Below the pieces are notes generated by a model that saw only the letters and a list, made by a program, of their open reading frames with translations, ran no database searches and was not told where the DNA came from. This document shows, piece after piece, positions 44,226 through 54,025 of a stretch of DNA of 64,000 nt (within the stretch, counting starts at the first letter, position 1; each line of letters begins with the position of its first letter). Where the stretch lies: positions 3,310,001 through 3,374,000 of the forward strand of contig NZ_CP036536.1 of the NCBI RefSeq assembly GCF_005222225.1, given 5' to 3'. Made by a program: the position numbers and the translations under genes. This DNA is from Salinimonas lutimaris. GTDB taxonomy: Bacteria; Pseudomonadota; Gammaproteobacteria; Enterobacterales; Alteromonadaceae.

Positions 44226-45134
44226 CTAATTTAGTGTGGGTTTGGGGAGTAGCGGCGACAGTATTTCACCAATTCTGCGAAACAGACGCATACGGGTTGT
44301 TCCGGCCCGCCAGACCAAACCAATTTCCCGATAGGCATCATTCTCCGCCGGTAGTGCTTTTAATTCTGTGTTATCCAGAATCTGCTGATTTAACGCCAGC
44401 TCCGGCAAAAAGGTATAGCCCAATTTGCTGTTTGCCAGCTGTACCAGCGTATACAGGCTGCTGGCAGCCAGGCTACTGACCTGGTCTTTATGCTGCAAAC
44501 CGCAGGCACTGACCGCATGACCGGTCATACAATGCTCCTGTTGCAATAAAAAGATACTTTTCTTAGGCAGGCTGCTGATGTCCATCGGATCTTTTAAATC
44601 ATCAGCCATCGAATGATGCGCTACCAGATGAAACGGATCATGCCCCAGAATCATCTGCTTACATCCTGGTGTTTCCATGGGCAGGGCCAGCACCAGCAGA
44701 TCCAATCGTCCATCGGATAACTGCTGTAACAGATTACTGGTGGTATCTTCCTGCAATTCCAGGCTGATATCTGGCAAAAAAGCGTTAAAGGCGCCGATCA
44801 TGCCTTCAAATAAAAATGGCGCAATGGTGGGTATAACACCCAGACGCAGATTTCCCCGCTGCCAGTTACCGGCGTTTTGTGCGTACTCCACCAACTCCCC
44901 GGCTTCCTGCAAGATCAGTTTACTGCGCTCTACTACATCCAGCCCCAGTGAGGTAAACACAAAGGTTTTATGCTCGCGCTCAAGCAGCTGACTACCAAAG
45001 TGTTCTTCCAGATTCTGGATAGCAGTACTTAATGTAGACTGGCTGACATTACAGCGCGCGGCAGCCCGGTGAAAGTGCTGCTCCTGATGCAGCGTTACCA
45101 GATAGTGCAGATGTTTTAGGTTCGGCCATTTCAT
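44226..45134 (-). CDS. oxyR: LysR-family hydrogen peroxide sensor OxyR
   Basis: A 302-residue LysR regulator. The N-terminal helix-turn-helix is HFHRAAARCNVSQSTLSTAIQNLEE. The effector domain has QEHCMTGHAVSAC with Cys202 and Cys211, the same 9-residue spacing as the redox-active Cys199/Cys208 pair of E. coli OxyR, plus LRLGVIPTIAPFL and EIGLVWRAGT, both conserved in OxyR. Oxidation to a disulfide switches on catalase and peroxidase genes in studied species. It is divergent from the uspE-like gene, and overall identity to E. coli OxyR is moderate, so an OxyR paralogue is possible. Confidence 0.88.
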   Translation of the reverse strand: MKWPNLKHLHYLVTLHQEQHFHRAAARCNVSQSTLSTAIQNLEEHFGSQLLEREHKTFVFTSLGLDVVERSKLILQEAGELVEYAQNAGNWQRGNLRLGVIPTIAPFLFEGMIGAFNAFLPDISLELQEDTTSNLLQQLSDGRLDLLVLALPMETPGCKQMILGHDPFHLVAHHSMADDLKDPMDISSLPKKSIFLLQQEHCMTGHAVSACGLQHKDQVSSLAASSLYTLVQLANSKLGYTFLPELALNQQILDNTELKALPAENDAYREIGLVWRAGTTRMRLFRRIGEILSPLLPKPTLN

Positions 45135-45412
45135 ACTAAAATCTTTTTTGGATTAAAATCGGATATTTTAATCTAGCATAAGAATCACGAAGTAGGAATG
45201 CAAGTCGACAGGTAACCGCGAAGGAAAATCGCACAAAGATATCGTGGTATTGATTCTGCTTGTGGCTTGAACAGATTTTTACCGTTATGCTGTCATAAAA
45301 ACTTCATAGTTGTATTACGGCACTTCGGACGCCGGCCCTTTATAATGGCGCGATTTTATTAAATCCGGCTGTTTGACTGTGCAGGCAGCCAAAGAATTAA
45401 AATGAGGCGACA
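45135..45412. promoter_or_regulatory. Divergent region between oxyR and the uspE-like gene
   Basis: A 278 bp gap with no ORF. A TTTATAAT box at 45340-45347 could be the -10 region for the downstream gene; the matching -35 is not clear. No convincing FNR or OxyR operator could be picked out by eye. Confidence 0.3.
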
Positions 45413-46396
45413 ATGAAAGGAAACTTTAACAAGATTCTTTGTGTTCTTACTGACACGCACAAACAAGACGAAGTTGTCGCGCAGGCGCTTCACATTGCTA
45501 AAAACCATCAGGCAGAGCTGACCATTCTGCTTAAGCTTGAGGCGCTGCCGCCCAATGCTCACATGGTCATGCAGTCGTTTGCCTACCTTGAAAAACAAAG
45601 CTCGATTGAAAGCGCTGCCCAGGCGTGGCTTGACGGACAACTTAAGGCCTGGGTAGGTGATTACCCGGTTACTACAGATGTGCACATTGGCCAGAGTTAT
45701 GTAGAGCTGGTGCAGCATATTATGGTGCACCACTACGACTTGGTACTGAAGCTATCTGACTCTGGTTTTATTGAGCGTTTGTTTGGCAGTGATGATTTCA
45801 CTCTGCTACGTAAATGCCCTGTACCGGTGTGGATTGTTCATCCTGGCAACAGTCAGCAATACGATACGGTTGTTGCAGCACTAGACCTGAACTATCACTA
45901 TCCTGAGCATGAAATTTCTGTGCGCCGGAAACTCAACATGGATATTCTGCGCTATGCAGCCCAGATTGCCCTGATGGAATTCAGTCAGCTGCACATTGTG
46001 CATGTGTACGACGCAGTGCCTGAAAGTATTCTGCGCGGTGACTTTATCTCGGTGGATGAGAATTCACTGGAGGCCGACCTGCAGACCATCTATGCCGAAC
46101 GGGAAAAAGAACTGGCACGCTTGTTAGGCGAACTGGACAAAGAGTTACATGAAGGCGCGCTGGAATCTTTAAATCCACAGCAGCATATTGTGCGCGGCTA
46201 TCCTCGCCGTGAAATTGCGGCAACAGCCAAATCTGTCGATGCCAAGGCCGTTGTTATAGGTACAGTGGCCCGGCTGGGTGTGCCCGGGTTTATTATGGGC
46301 GGCACTGCCGAGGAAACGATTCACCAGCTTGACTGTGCCCTGCTGGGTATTAAGCCAGACGGGTTTGTCTCCCCAGTATCTATGCCAGATAATTAA
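45413..46396 (+). CDS. uspE: Tandem universal stress protein (UspE-like)
   Basis: A 327-residue cytosolic protein made of two Usp domains. Domain 1 (about 1-145) starts FNKILCVLTD and ends KCPVPVWIVHPG. Domain 2 (about 150-320) starts YDTVVAALDLN and holds VVIGTVARLGVPGFIMGGTAEETIHQLDCALLGIKPDGF, the nucleotide-binding loop region typical of UspE. UspE proteins support stress survival, motility and aggregation in E. coli; biochemical activity is not established. The gene ends at a strong bidirectional terminator shared with the Pit gene. Confidence 0.9.
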   Translation: MKGNFNKILCVLTDTHKQDEVVAQALHIAKNHQAELTILLKLEALPPNAHMVMQSFAYLEKQSSIESAAQAWLDGQLKAWVGDYPVTTDVHIGQSYVELVQHIMVHHYDLVLKLSDSGFIERLFGSDDFTLLRKCPVPVWIVHPGNSQQYDTVVAALDLNYHYPEHEISVRRKLNMDILRYAAQIALMEFSQLHIVHVYDAVPESILRGDFISVDENSLEADLQTIYAEREKELARLLGELDKELHEGALESLNPQQHIVRGYPRREIAATAKSVDAKAVVIGTVARLGVPGFIMGGTAEETIHQLDCALLGIKPDGFVSPVSMPDN

Positions 46397-46415
46397 CAAA
46401 CTGAGTCAATGAACA

Positions 46416-46446
46416 CAAAAAAAGCCCTCATTAAGAGGGCTTTTTT
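46416..46446. terminator. Bidirectional terminator between uspE and pit genes
   Basis: AAAAAAGCCCTC and GAGGGCTTTTTT pair perfectly around a 5-base loop, with A and T runs on both sides, between convergent genes. Confidence 0.92.
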
Positions 46447-46467
46447 CACATCGGTATATCGAACCGG

Positions 46468-47739
46468 TTATTCGACGCCGAAGATACCCTTCAGGGCGAA
46501 GAAGAAGATAACCGACAGTACCGCACCGGCTGGCAGGGTAATGACCCATGACACCACGATGTTACGTACAATTTTCAGATTCAGTGCTGACACACCGCGG
46601 GCCATACCTACACCCAGTACCGCCCCCACCAAGGTTTGCGTAGTGGAGATTGGCAGACCGGTACCCGAGGCAATAACCACAGTACAGGCAGCCGCCAGTT
46701 CAGCAGCAAAACCACGGCTCGGTGTTAAGTGGGTAATACCCTGGCCAATGGTTTTGATCACCCGGTGACCAAACAGCGCCAGACCAGCAACAATACCAAA
46801 GCCACCCAGAGGAAGAATCCATGGTGCCAGATCAGAACTTGAATTGATAACCCCACCAGAGCCTACCACACTGACTACCGCAGCCAGCGGACCAATGGCA
46901 TTAGCTACATCGTTAGAACCGTGGGCGAAAGCCATACAACAGGCGGTTACCACCATTAAAATAGCAAACACTTTTTCTACGTTGGCAGCCTGCAAATCAG
47001 CATCAGCAGACTCACTATAGCGCAGACGTTTGATCATGACTTTACCCACAAAGCCAAGCGCGATAGCAATCACCACTGCCAGAATGTAACCATTCACTGC
47101 AGACAGCTCCATCCCAACGTGCTTCAGACCTTTCTTAATGGTCACCAGTGACATGACAAAACCCGCCAGCCCCATGTAGAAAGGTACATAGCGCTTGGCA
47201 TTTTCCAGCGGTTTGTCAGTGCTGAAAATCAGTTTTTGCGCACTCATGAAGATAAGATAGGCAATGATACCGGACAGTGCAGGTGTTACTACCCAGCTAC
47301 CAACGATCCCCCCTACTTTGTCCCAGCTAACCGCATCCATGCTCACGCCGGTGGCAGTGAAACCGATAATGGCACCAATAATAGAGTGCGTGGTTGATAC
47401 CGGCCAGCCCAGCCATGACGCAAGACCCAGCCAGATACCTGCAGCCAGCAGAGAGGCAATCATACCTAAGACCAGGTAATCTGGTTTATCGATAAAGAAG
47501 GAAGAATCAATAATCCCTTTGCGGATGGTAGAGGTCACTTCGCCCCCGGCCAGATAAGCACCAGCAAACTCGAAAATCATCGCAATGATGATAGCCTGCT
47601 TGATGGTTAATGCTTTTGAACCAACGGATGTTCCCATTGCGTTCGCGACATCGTTAGCACCGATCCCCCAAGCCATAATAAAGCCGACGACAGCGGCTAA
47701 AATGATAAGAGTTGTGCCGTAGTTTTGCAGAAATTCCAC
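46468..47739 (-). CDS. Low-affinity inorganic phosphate transporter (Pit family)
   Basis: A 423-residue inner-membrane carrier with about 10-11 hydrophobic segments. The two inverted family signatures are visible: GIGANDVANAMGTSVGSKALT near residue 25 and AHGSNDVANAIGPLAAVV near 275. It moves metal-phosphate with protons or phosphate with sodium; the coupling ion cannot be told. It is followed on the same strand, upstream, by phoU-pstBAC, but the 295 bp gap before it suggests its own promoter. The DUF47 phosphate-associated partner often beside pit genes is absent. Confidence 0.93.
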   Translation of the reverse strand: MEFLQNYGTTLIILAAVVGFIMAWGIGANDVANAMGTSVGSKALTIKQAIIIAMIFEFAGAYLAGGEVTSTIRKGIIDSSFFIDKPDYLVLGMIASLLAAGIWLGLASWLGWPVSTTHSIIGAIIGFTATGVSMDAVSWDKVGGIVGSWVVTPALSGIIAYLIFMSAQKLIFSTDKPLENAKRYVPFYMGLAGFVMSLVTIKKGLKHVGMELSAVNGYILAVVIAIALGFVGKVMIKRLRYSESADADLQAANVEKVFAILMVVTACCMAFAHGSNDVANAIGPLAAVVSVVGSGGVINSSSDLAPWILPLGGFGIVAGLALFGHRVIKTIGQGITHLTPSRGFAAELAAACTVVIASGTGLPISTTQTLVGAVLGVGMARGVSALNLKIVRNIVVSWVITLPAGAVLSVIFFFALKGIFGVE

Positions 47740-48034
47740 GTATTAAGCTCCTGACTTGCTTTGCTTACTTGCTGGCTAGGCCAGTATGCGCCAGGCGCAT
47801 GGGTTGAGATTGATTGATATCGTTACTCACAATCGTGCTCTTTGGTGTTGAATTTTCAATGTTACGCATAGGTCAATATTTAAACTGAACTCGTTTTAGC
47901 TGCGCGCATGATAACGTAATCACTGCACATGCCATAGTCAAAAATCACGGAATTAGCCGAATTTCCTAAATTCCATTACAGGTTGCCGATTTTAGCGACT
48001 ATTGTTTCATTTTTATGACGATCAGGACCGATTT
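47740..48034. other. Gene-free stretch between pit and phoU
   Basis: 295 bp without a supported ORF, probably carrying the promoter of the pit gene and the end of the pst-phoU transcript. No strong hairpin with a T run and no Pho box was recognised. Confidence 0.3.
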
Positions 48035-48751
48035 TTATGATAAATCCTCTAATTTTTGCATCATAGACTCCACCGATGCATGGCGTGCATCCTCACCGCT
48101 GGTCAGAGTTATCACGTATTCGCACACATTTTTACAGCGATCCCCGACCCGCTCCAGCGATCGCAATGCCCATAATATTTCCAGCCAGTCCTGCATTGAG
48201 TCAGTGTTTTTTTTCATTTCCTCAACCACACGCCCCAGCAGCTTTTTGTATTCAGCATCAATACGGTTGTCTTCGTTGTACACATCCAGTGCAGCCCGTT
48301 CATCCTGCCGGGCAAACGCATCAAAGGTACCGCGCATCATGGCAGCGACCTTATCACCAATAAGCAGCATGGAGCTACGTACTGACTGGGAAGCTGGCAG
48401 TTTTCCCTTAGTTACCAGCCGCGCAATACGCTCAATTTCATCGCCCATTCGTTCAATATCGGTGATCGCTTTTGAGATCGTCATGATCAGACGCAGATCT
48501 GAGGCAGTGGGGTGACGCTTGGCAATAATTCGCAGGCATTCCTTGTCAATCTGCAGCTCCATCGAATTGATCTTCAAATCGTTTAGCGCCACTTTTTCTG
48601 CCAAACCAGCGTGATTCAGCTTGATAGCCTTGAGAGTGTCGACCAGCTGTTGTTCCACTTCCCCGCCCATGGTCAGCACGGAATTCCGAAGGTTCTCCAG
48701 TTCAGTGTTAAACTTATTGGAGATGTGAGTATTAAACGCTACCTGACGCAT
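48035..48751 (-). CDS. phoU: Phosphate signalling protein PhoU
   Basis: A 238-residue all-helical protein of two three-helix bundles. The metal-binding E/DxxxD repeats occur in each half (ITDIERMGDEIERIA and SLERVGDRCKNVCEYV). PhoU couples the Pst transporter to the PhoR/PhoB system and restrains phosphate uptake. It is the last gene of pstC-pstA-pstB-phoU, 11 bp after pstB. PhoB and PhoR genes are not in this window. Confidence 0.96.
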   Translation of the reverse strand: MRQVAFNTHISNKFNTELENLRNSVLTMGGEVEQQLVDTLKAIKLNHAGLAEKVALNDLKINSMELQIDKECLRIIAKRHPTASDLRLIMTISKAITDIERMGDEIERIARLVTKGKLPASQSVRSSMLLIGDKVAAMMRGTFDAFARQDERAALDVYNEDNRIDAEYKKLLGRVVEEMKKNTDSMQDWLEILWALRSLERVGDRCKNVCEYVITLTSGEDARHASVESMMQKLEDLS

Positions 48752-48762
48752 AATTGCCTGCC

Positions 48763-49569
48763 TTAACCGTACCGGCCGGTGATGTAATCTTCTGTCTGTT
48801 TCACTTCAGGAGTGGTGAATAAGGTATCACTGTCACTGTATTCAATCAGCCGGCCCTGATGCAAAAACGCGGTGTAATCGGAGACTCTGGCTGCCTGCTG
48901 CATATTGTGGGTAACAATAATGATGGTACAGCGCTTTTTCAGCTCCGCCATCAGCTCTTCAATAAATAGCGTGGTTAACGGGTCGAGCGCCGAGGTCGGC
49001 TCATCCAGCAATAAGATCTCCGGCTGCAGTGCCAGAGCCCTGGCTATGACCAGTCGCTGTTGCTGACCACCGGACAATACTGTTGCCGGCTCAAACAAGC
49101 GGTCTTTGACCTCATCCCATAAAGCCGCTTCTTTTAACGCCCGCTCCACCGCATCATCCAGCTGTCGGCGGGTAGTAATACCTTTGAGCTTTAATCCGTA
49201 ACACACATTTTCAAAGATGCTCATAGGAAATGGATTAGGCCGCTGGAACACCATCCCTACCCGGCTACGTAACTGGGATACATTTTCCTTGCGCGAATTA
49301 ATGTTACGACCACCAATGTAGATCTTGCCGTCATAAGTACAGTCGTTGTGCAGATCGTTCATCCGGTTAAAGCTGCTGATAAGTGTCGACTTCCCACATC
49401 CGCTCTGCCCGATAAACGCCGTGATCCGGTGTTTGGGAATTGACATGCTGATTCCTTCAAGTACCTGCTTATGACCAAACTTCAGGTTCAGGTCCTCTAC
49501 ACTTATCGCCGTTTGTTCATCGGTCAGGTTGTTGAGGTCGAGCTGTTCACGCTCAAACAATGTCAGCAT
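48763..49569 (-). CDS. pstB: Phosphate ABC transporter ATP-binding protein PstB
   Basis: A 268-residue ABC ATPase powering phosphate import. Walker [10 protein letters not shown], the Q-loop in [15 protein letters not shown] (RPNPFPMSI is diagnostic for PstB), signature LSGGQQQRL, Walker [14 protein letters not shown], and the H-loop VTHNM are all present. Its N-terminus is about 20 residues longer than E. coli PstB. It starts 3 bp after the stop of pstA. Confidence 0.96.
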   Translation of the reverse strand: MLTLFEREQLDLNNLTDEQTAISVEDLNLKFGHKQVLEGISMSIPKHRITAFIGQSGCGKSTLISSFNRMNDLHNDCTYDGKIYIGGRNINSRKENVSQLRSRVGMVFQRPNPFPMSIFENVCYGLKLKGITTRRQLDDAVERALKEAALWDEVKDRLFEPATVLSGGQQQRLVIARALALQPEILLLDEPTSALDPLTTLFIEELMAELKKRCTIIIVTHNMQQAARVSDYTAFLHQGRLIEYSDSDTLFTTPEVKQTEDYITGRYG

Positions 49570-49572
49570 GGA

Positions 49573-51150
49573 TTACCCTTTTTGGAAACGTTTACGCAGA
49601 CGGGCCCGAAGCAACACCGCCAGAATATTAAGTACAAATACCACCAGCAGCAGTAACAGACAGGCAGCAAACATCATTGAGGCACCTTTGGCGTCGGTCT
49701 GGCTGTGAAAAGCGCCGTCATAAATAAGTACTCCAAGATGCATAAACTGCCGATCCAAATGCAAAAACGGAAATTCTCCGTCAAATGGCAGGTTAGGCGC
49801 AAATTTTACCGCGCCGACCAGCATCAGTGGCGCCACCTCGCCAGCAGCCCGGGCGATAGCCAGAATCACACCCGTCATGATGCCCGGTGAAGCTATCGGT
49901 AAAATGGTATACATCACCGTTTCAGCTTTAGTTGCGCCCAGTGCATAACTGCCGGCTTTAAGCCCCTGCGGAACATTGCGCAATCCTTCTTCTGTGGCCA
50001 CGATGACCACCGGCAAGGTTAAAATAGCCATTGTCAGTGACGCCCAGAAAACGCCCGGCGTTCCCATGGTCGGGGCCGGCAGGGTATCGGCAAAGAATAT
50101 CTCGTCAATGCTGCCGCCCACGCCATAGATAAAAAAGCCCAGGCCAAATACGCCGTATACAATCGATGGCACCCCGGCCATATTACTGACACTGATTCTG
50201 ATGGCGGTGGTAAACCCATTGTTTGGTGCGTATTCGTTCAGATACACAGCCGCCAGCACGCCAAACGGGGTGACAATCAGGGTCATAATAAACACCATCA
50301 GCACTGTACCGAATAATGCTGGAAAGACCCCGCCGGCGGTATTGGCCTGCTTGGGGGCTTCGGATAAGAATGCCCACACCTCACTGAGTGCAACGCCCAG
50401 CTTCTGCCAGTAATTCAGCTGTCCCGGATAAATAACCGCATCAATATCGTTAAGCGGTATATTAAAACCGTATCCGTCTGCCAGGGTTACGGCCAGAACA
50501 TACTTGTCACGCAGTTGCTCAAAAGTCTCAAGCCGTTCCTGCCATTTATTGAACTCGTTAATCAGCCGCAGGCGGGCGGGCGCCTTTGCGCTGACTTTGC
50601 GTCGGTCGAGCTCTGATAAAGCTTTGTGAATACCGGCCAGATGGTCATCCTTGATTTGCTGAATAGACGCCTGAACCCCGGCGGCCTGTTGTTGCAGGGC
50701 CGTCAGCCGGGCCACATTCACATTGGCTTTTTCCGGCGTCACAATACCTATGGGCTTACCCAGCACCACCCGGCCATCGGTCAGGCTGATTCTGGCCACC
50801 TTCGGTGCGGCAGTCAGCTCAGCAATCCGGCGATCTTCTACCAGTGCCTGAGTGCCGTACGGATTGCGGCGATGGGAATACAACAACCAGCGTACTTCCT
50901 CATCGCCTTGTTCAAACCGGCTCTGACTCTGGGCATAGGCAATCTGACTGCGCCCTTCCGTTGAGGTAAAAACCCCTTTATAAATAGTTTCTGGCCAGAA
51001 ATAGCCTCCGCCACGAGCAAAAATCAGCAGCACAATACTGATCATAGCCAGTAGCAGCAGTGAGGTAAAAAACACACTGATACTGAGAAACAGGGTTTGG
51101 TACTGAGCCGGCGTATAGATATTTTTCAACCAGCGCCTGAGCTTATCCAT
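49573..51150 (-). CDS. pstA: Phosphate ABC transporter permease PstA, long form
   Basis: A 525-residue permease. TM1 (about 20-45) is followed by a ~220-residue soluble insertion with charged helices (ALQQQAAGVQASIQQIKDD, LINEFNKWQERLETFEQL), then the conserved permease core with TVLMVFIMTLIVTPFGVLAAVYLNEY and the EAA loop (EEGLRNVPQGLKAGSYALGATKAETVMYTILP). E. coli PstA has about 296 residues; the long version occurs in Vibrio and Alteromonadales relatives. Its start overlaps the end of pstC by 8 bp. The inserted domain should be periplasmic. Confidence 0.93.
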   Translation of the reverse strand: MDKLRRWLKNIYTPAQYQTLFLSISVFFTSLLLLAMISIVLLIFARGGGYFWPETIYKGVFTSTEGRSQIAYAQSQSRFEQGDEEVRWLLYSHRRNPYGTQALVEDRRIAELTAAPKVARISLTDGRVVLGKPIGIVTPEKANVNVARLTALQQQAAGVQASIQQIKDDHLAGIHKALSELDRRKVSAKAPARLRLINEFNKWQERLETFEQLRDKYVLAVTLADGYGFNIPLNDIDAVIYPGQLNYWQKLGVALSEVWAFLSEAPKQANTAGGVFPALFGTVLMVFIMTLIVTPFGVLAAVYLNEYAPNNGFTTAIRISVSNMAGVPSIVYGVFGLGFFIYGVGGSIDEIFFADTLPAPTMGTPGVFWASLTMAILTLPVVIVATEEGLRNVPQGLKAGSYALGATKAETVMYTILPIASPGIMTGVILAIARAAGEVAPLMLVGAVKFAPNLPFDGEFPFLHLDRQFMHLGVLIYDGAFHSQTDAKGASMMFAACLLLLLVVFVLNILAVLLRARLRKRFQKG

Positions 51151-53296
51151 AGCGGTTTCTCCGGCGCAGGCGCTGACGTAACAGCTCAGCGACAGTGTTG
51201 ATCACAAAGGTAAATAAAAACAGAATACAGGCAGTTAAAAACAGGATTTGATAATGCGTACTGCCAACATCGGCCTCGGGCAGCTCAATGGCCAGGTTGG
51301 CGGTTAAGGCCCGAAGCCCCTCAAACAGACTCCATGATGAGACCGGTGTATTACCGGTCACCATCAGTACTATCATGGTTTCACCAAAAGCCCGCCCGAA
51401 CCCGAGCATGATGGCCGCCAGAATGCCCGGTGTGGCAACCTGAATCACCACTTTTTGCAAGGTTTGCAGACGCGTGGCCCCCAGCGCGTAGGACGCATTT
51501 TTCAACTCATCCGGCACCCCGGCAATGGCATCCTCGGTCAGTGAATAAATACCCGGAGAAATGGCGACGCCCAGGGCCAGTGCGACCACCACGGTGTTTT
51601 TGCCTATGGGACTGTCGGTGTCACTGAGTAGCTCAGAGGTGTAGCTGATATCCAGCCATGCCAATACCCAGTCAGTGGCTGTGGTCATGGCAAAATAACC
51701 GGTAGCCAGTAAACATACCAGAGCAAACAGTAATTCGGTACCCGGTCGCCAGCGCCCGGTTTTCTCCACAATGACCGGGGTTATCCAGGCTATCAGGGCC
51801 ATTGCCAGCGGTATAAGGATCAGAAACAGTGCCAGGGTAATCAGAATATTGGCAGCCAGCGGCGCCAGCCAGATAGCCGCTATAAAGCCAATGAGTACAG
51901 ACGGGATGGCTTCAAGCATCTCCAGTCCCGGTTTAATCCAGTTACGCAACTGCTGACTGGCAAAAAAGCCGGTATATACTGCCGCGCCGAAAGACAGGGG
52001 GATGGCCACCATCAGAGCCAGTAAAGAGGCTTTCAGTGAGCCAATAAGCAGTGGCACCAGACTGTATTTCTGCTCCTGAAAGTCCGACCCGCTGCTGGTT
52101 TGCCAGACCTGATTAGCGGTACGGTAGCCTTCGTATATTTGCGGTTCAAACAACGACGACCAGGTGGTGATGCCGCTCAGAAAATGTACTTTCACCACTT
52201 CCAGCTGCCCGGCACTAAGCAGGTAAAGCCGATCAGCATACCAGCTAATACTGCTTACCAACTCTCTTGTCTGATATTCCTGAACCACCTCACCAGAAAC
52301 TCTGTTTAACAGTAGTAAGCGCTCACTTGACGTTGCCATTGCCATGGCATTTTCGCTGGGATGCGCCATGATAGTGGTGGGCTGCTCGCCTTGCGCAAGG
52401 TCAACGGTGTAGGTGGGTTCATACAACATATTACCAGCATCGTTTTTCAGCACCCAGCGGGTTACCTCGCCAAACTCAGAGGCGATAAACAGGCTGCGTG
52501 ATTTAGGCAGGGCCTGCCACCAGCTCACCGGGTTATTGACTTCCAGCCGCTGGATCAGGTCGCCTTTTACGCCAAAAAACAGTAATTGTTTATCACGATA
52601 GGCCAGTGTTTGTCCGGTATCCGGTAAGGTCAGTATTTTAGCTTTAGCAGAATATATGTGGGTGTATGTGCGGGTGGGCTGTTGGCGGTTAACCCAGTAC
52701 ACCAGAACCTTGTTTTTGGTATAGACGGTGGCCACCAGCCACTGTGGCGAGAGTTCAATTTGCCAGTCTTTCTGGTGCTGCCAGATATTCTGTGGCAGTG
52801 CAAATGAAAATTCATTGAGACTTAAAGCGCCTGCACTGGCCTGCACGGCGGTATTCGCCTGCAATTGCAAACCGCGAACACCGGACACCCGGACAATGCC
52901 GCTGAGCGAAACCGTGATCAGATGATGTTCGCCGGCCGACTCCACCACCGCAAACTGACTATCGCAGGGACGGGTAATCTGCCGGTCCGGTGACAGGACT
53001 CCGGTGTCTTTTTGCAGATAGGCCAGCCATGTGCTGCAAGAAGATGTCTGCAAGATGACCGGTTGTCGCTCCAGCGCATCAGCACTGGCAACAAAGCGAC
53101 TTTCCGGTAACGCATTCACGCTGTGCTGGAAAGCAAACTGCGGTGTATAGGTCAGCGGCACAGCCTGACTGATAAGATGAGCTATCAGGATCACCATCGT
53201 CAGCAGCACCAGACCACCGAATGTAGTCACCGCGATTCGTAAGCGGATATCCCGCCGCATGCGCTTTTTGGTTGTTTCTTTAATGGTGGAACTCAT
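51143..53296 (-). CDS. pstC: Phosphate ABC transporter permease PstC, long form with propeller-like domain
   Basis: A 717-residue permease. I start it at the ATG at 53296 (MSSTIKETTKKRM), with GGA just upstream, rather than 53392. TM1 at about 22-43 is followed by a ~350-residue periplasmic region of short beta motifs (HHLITVSLSGIVRVSG, KILTLPDTGQTLAYRDKQLLFFG, SLFIASEFGEVTRWVL), resembling a WD40 or PQQ-like propeller. The C-terminal ~330 residues are the permease core with the EAA loop (VPDELKNASYALGATRLQTLQKVV). It heads pstCAB-phoU. A pstS binding-protein gene is absent from this locus. Confidence 0.92.
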   Translation of the reverse strand: MSSTIKETTKKRMRRDIRLRIAVTTFGGLVLLTMVILIAHLISQAVPLTYTPQFAFQHSVNALPESRFVASADALERQPVILQTSSCSTWLAYLQKDTGVLSPDRQITRPCDSQFAVVESAGEHHLITVSLSGIVRVSGVRGLQLQANTAVQASAGALSLNEFSFALPQNIWQHQKDWQIELSPQWLVATVYTKNKVLVYWVNRQQPTRTYTHIYSAKAKILTLPDTGQTLAYRDKQLLFFGVKGDLIQRLEVNNPVSWWQALPKSRSLFIASEFGEVTRWVLKNDAGNMLYEPTYTVDLAQGEQPTTIMAHPSENAMAMATSSERLLLLNRVSGEVVQEYQTRELVSSISWYADRLYLLSAGQLEVVKVHFLSGITTWSSLFEPQIYEGYRTANQVWQTSSGSDFQEQKYSLVPLLIGSLKASLLALMVAIPLSFGAAVYTGFFASQQLRNWIKPGLEMLEAIPSVLIGFIAAIWLAPLAANILITLALFLILIPLAMALIAWITPVIVEKTGRWRPGTELLFALVCLLATGYFAMTTATDWVLAWLDISYTSELLSDTDSPIGKNTVVVALALGVAISPGIYSLTEDAIAGVPDELKNASYALGATRLQTLQKVVIQVATPGILAAIMLGFGRAFGETMIVLMVTGNTPVSSWSLFEGLRALTANLAIELPEADVGSTHYQILFLTACILFLFTFVINTVAELLRQRLRRRNRYG

Positions 53297-53446
53297 GCTT
53301 CCATAATAACTTTTTGACGCAAATGCGGTGGCTACCCGCTCATCATGTGATACTTTTACAGGTATTATCAAGGGAAAGTTAATTGTCGGCAACCTATGCC
53401 ATAAATAGTTAATTTAAATGACAAACCACAACCATCAGGAGTGCTT

Positions 53447-53953
53447 ATGCAGCCAGTAGTAATTACTATTATGGGAAAAGACAAAACAGGGATTGTGGAT
53501 AAGGTAGCCCGTTGCGTATACCAGCACGACGGAAACTGGCAGGGCAGCAGCTTTGCTTATATGGCCGGCATGTTTACTGGTTTTGTTGAAGTGCTGGTAC
53601 CGCATGATAAACATCAGGCGCTGGTCGATGCGCTGGACGCCCTGCCCGACCTGAGTGTTCAGGCGGTATCGCTGACCAGTGAAGCCAGACCATTTAGCGA
53701 CACGCTCACCGTTGATGTGATGGGTAATGATAAGCCTGGGATCGTGCAGGAACTGACAAGCACCCTTAACCAGTTTAACCTGAATATCGTTTCCTTCGAT
53801 TCGTCCTGCGAAAGTGCGCCGAACTGGGGGAGCCTGATGTTTAAGGCAACCGCTGTCATTGCTGTTCCTGCAGATTTTAATGACGATGCTTTGCAGGATG
53901 CGCTGGAAAACCTGGCCAATGATTTGGTTGTGGATATTACTACCCAGGCGTAA
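53447..53953 (+). CDS. gcvR: Glycine cleavage system transcriptional repressor-type ACT protein
   Basis: A 168-residue protein of two ACT domains. The first starts VVITIMGKDKTGIVDKVARC, the second LTVDVMGNDKPGIVQELTSTLNQFNLNIVSFDSSCESAP; both show the ligand-binding G-x-D-x-x-G-I pattern. The ATG at 53447 follows AGGAG at 5 bases, so the upstream GTG at 53441 is part of the ribosome binding site. GcvR in E. coli binds glycine and opposes the activator GcvA. It is divergent from pstC and precedes ppk; no gcv genes are nearby. Confidence 0.88.
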   Translation: MQPVVITIMGKDKTGIVDKVARCVYQHDGNWQGSSFAYMAGMFTGFVEVLVPHDKHQALVDALDALPDLSVQAVSLTSEARPFSDTLTVDVMGNDKPGIVQELTSTLNQFNLNIVSFDSSCESAPNWGSLMFKATAVIAVPADFNDDALQDALENLANDLVVDITTQA

Positions 53954-53967
53954 TGGTCTGGTGTCAT

Positions 53968-53995
53968 CAGCATGTCACGCATTGCTGACATGCTG
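53968..53995 (+). terminator. Probable terminator after gcvR
   Basis: CAGCATGTCA and TGACATGCTG pair over 10 bases around an 8-base loop, followed by GCTGTTTT. The T run is short and displaced, so read-through into ppk is possible. Confidence 0.6.
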
Positions 53996-54025
53996 GCTGT
54001 TTTGCCTGAACACAGTTAAGAGAAT

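Noticed and set aside
53355..53372. Possible Pho box upstream of pstC (minus strand CTTGATA-ATAC-CTGTAAA)
   Set aside because: Only the second half-site resembles CTGTCAT (5 of 7); the first matches at 2 of 7. Too weak to list as a feature.
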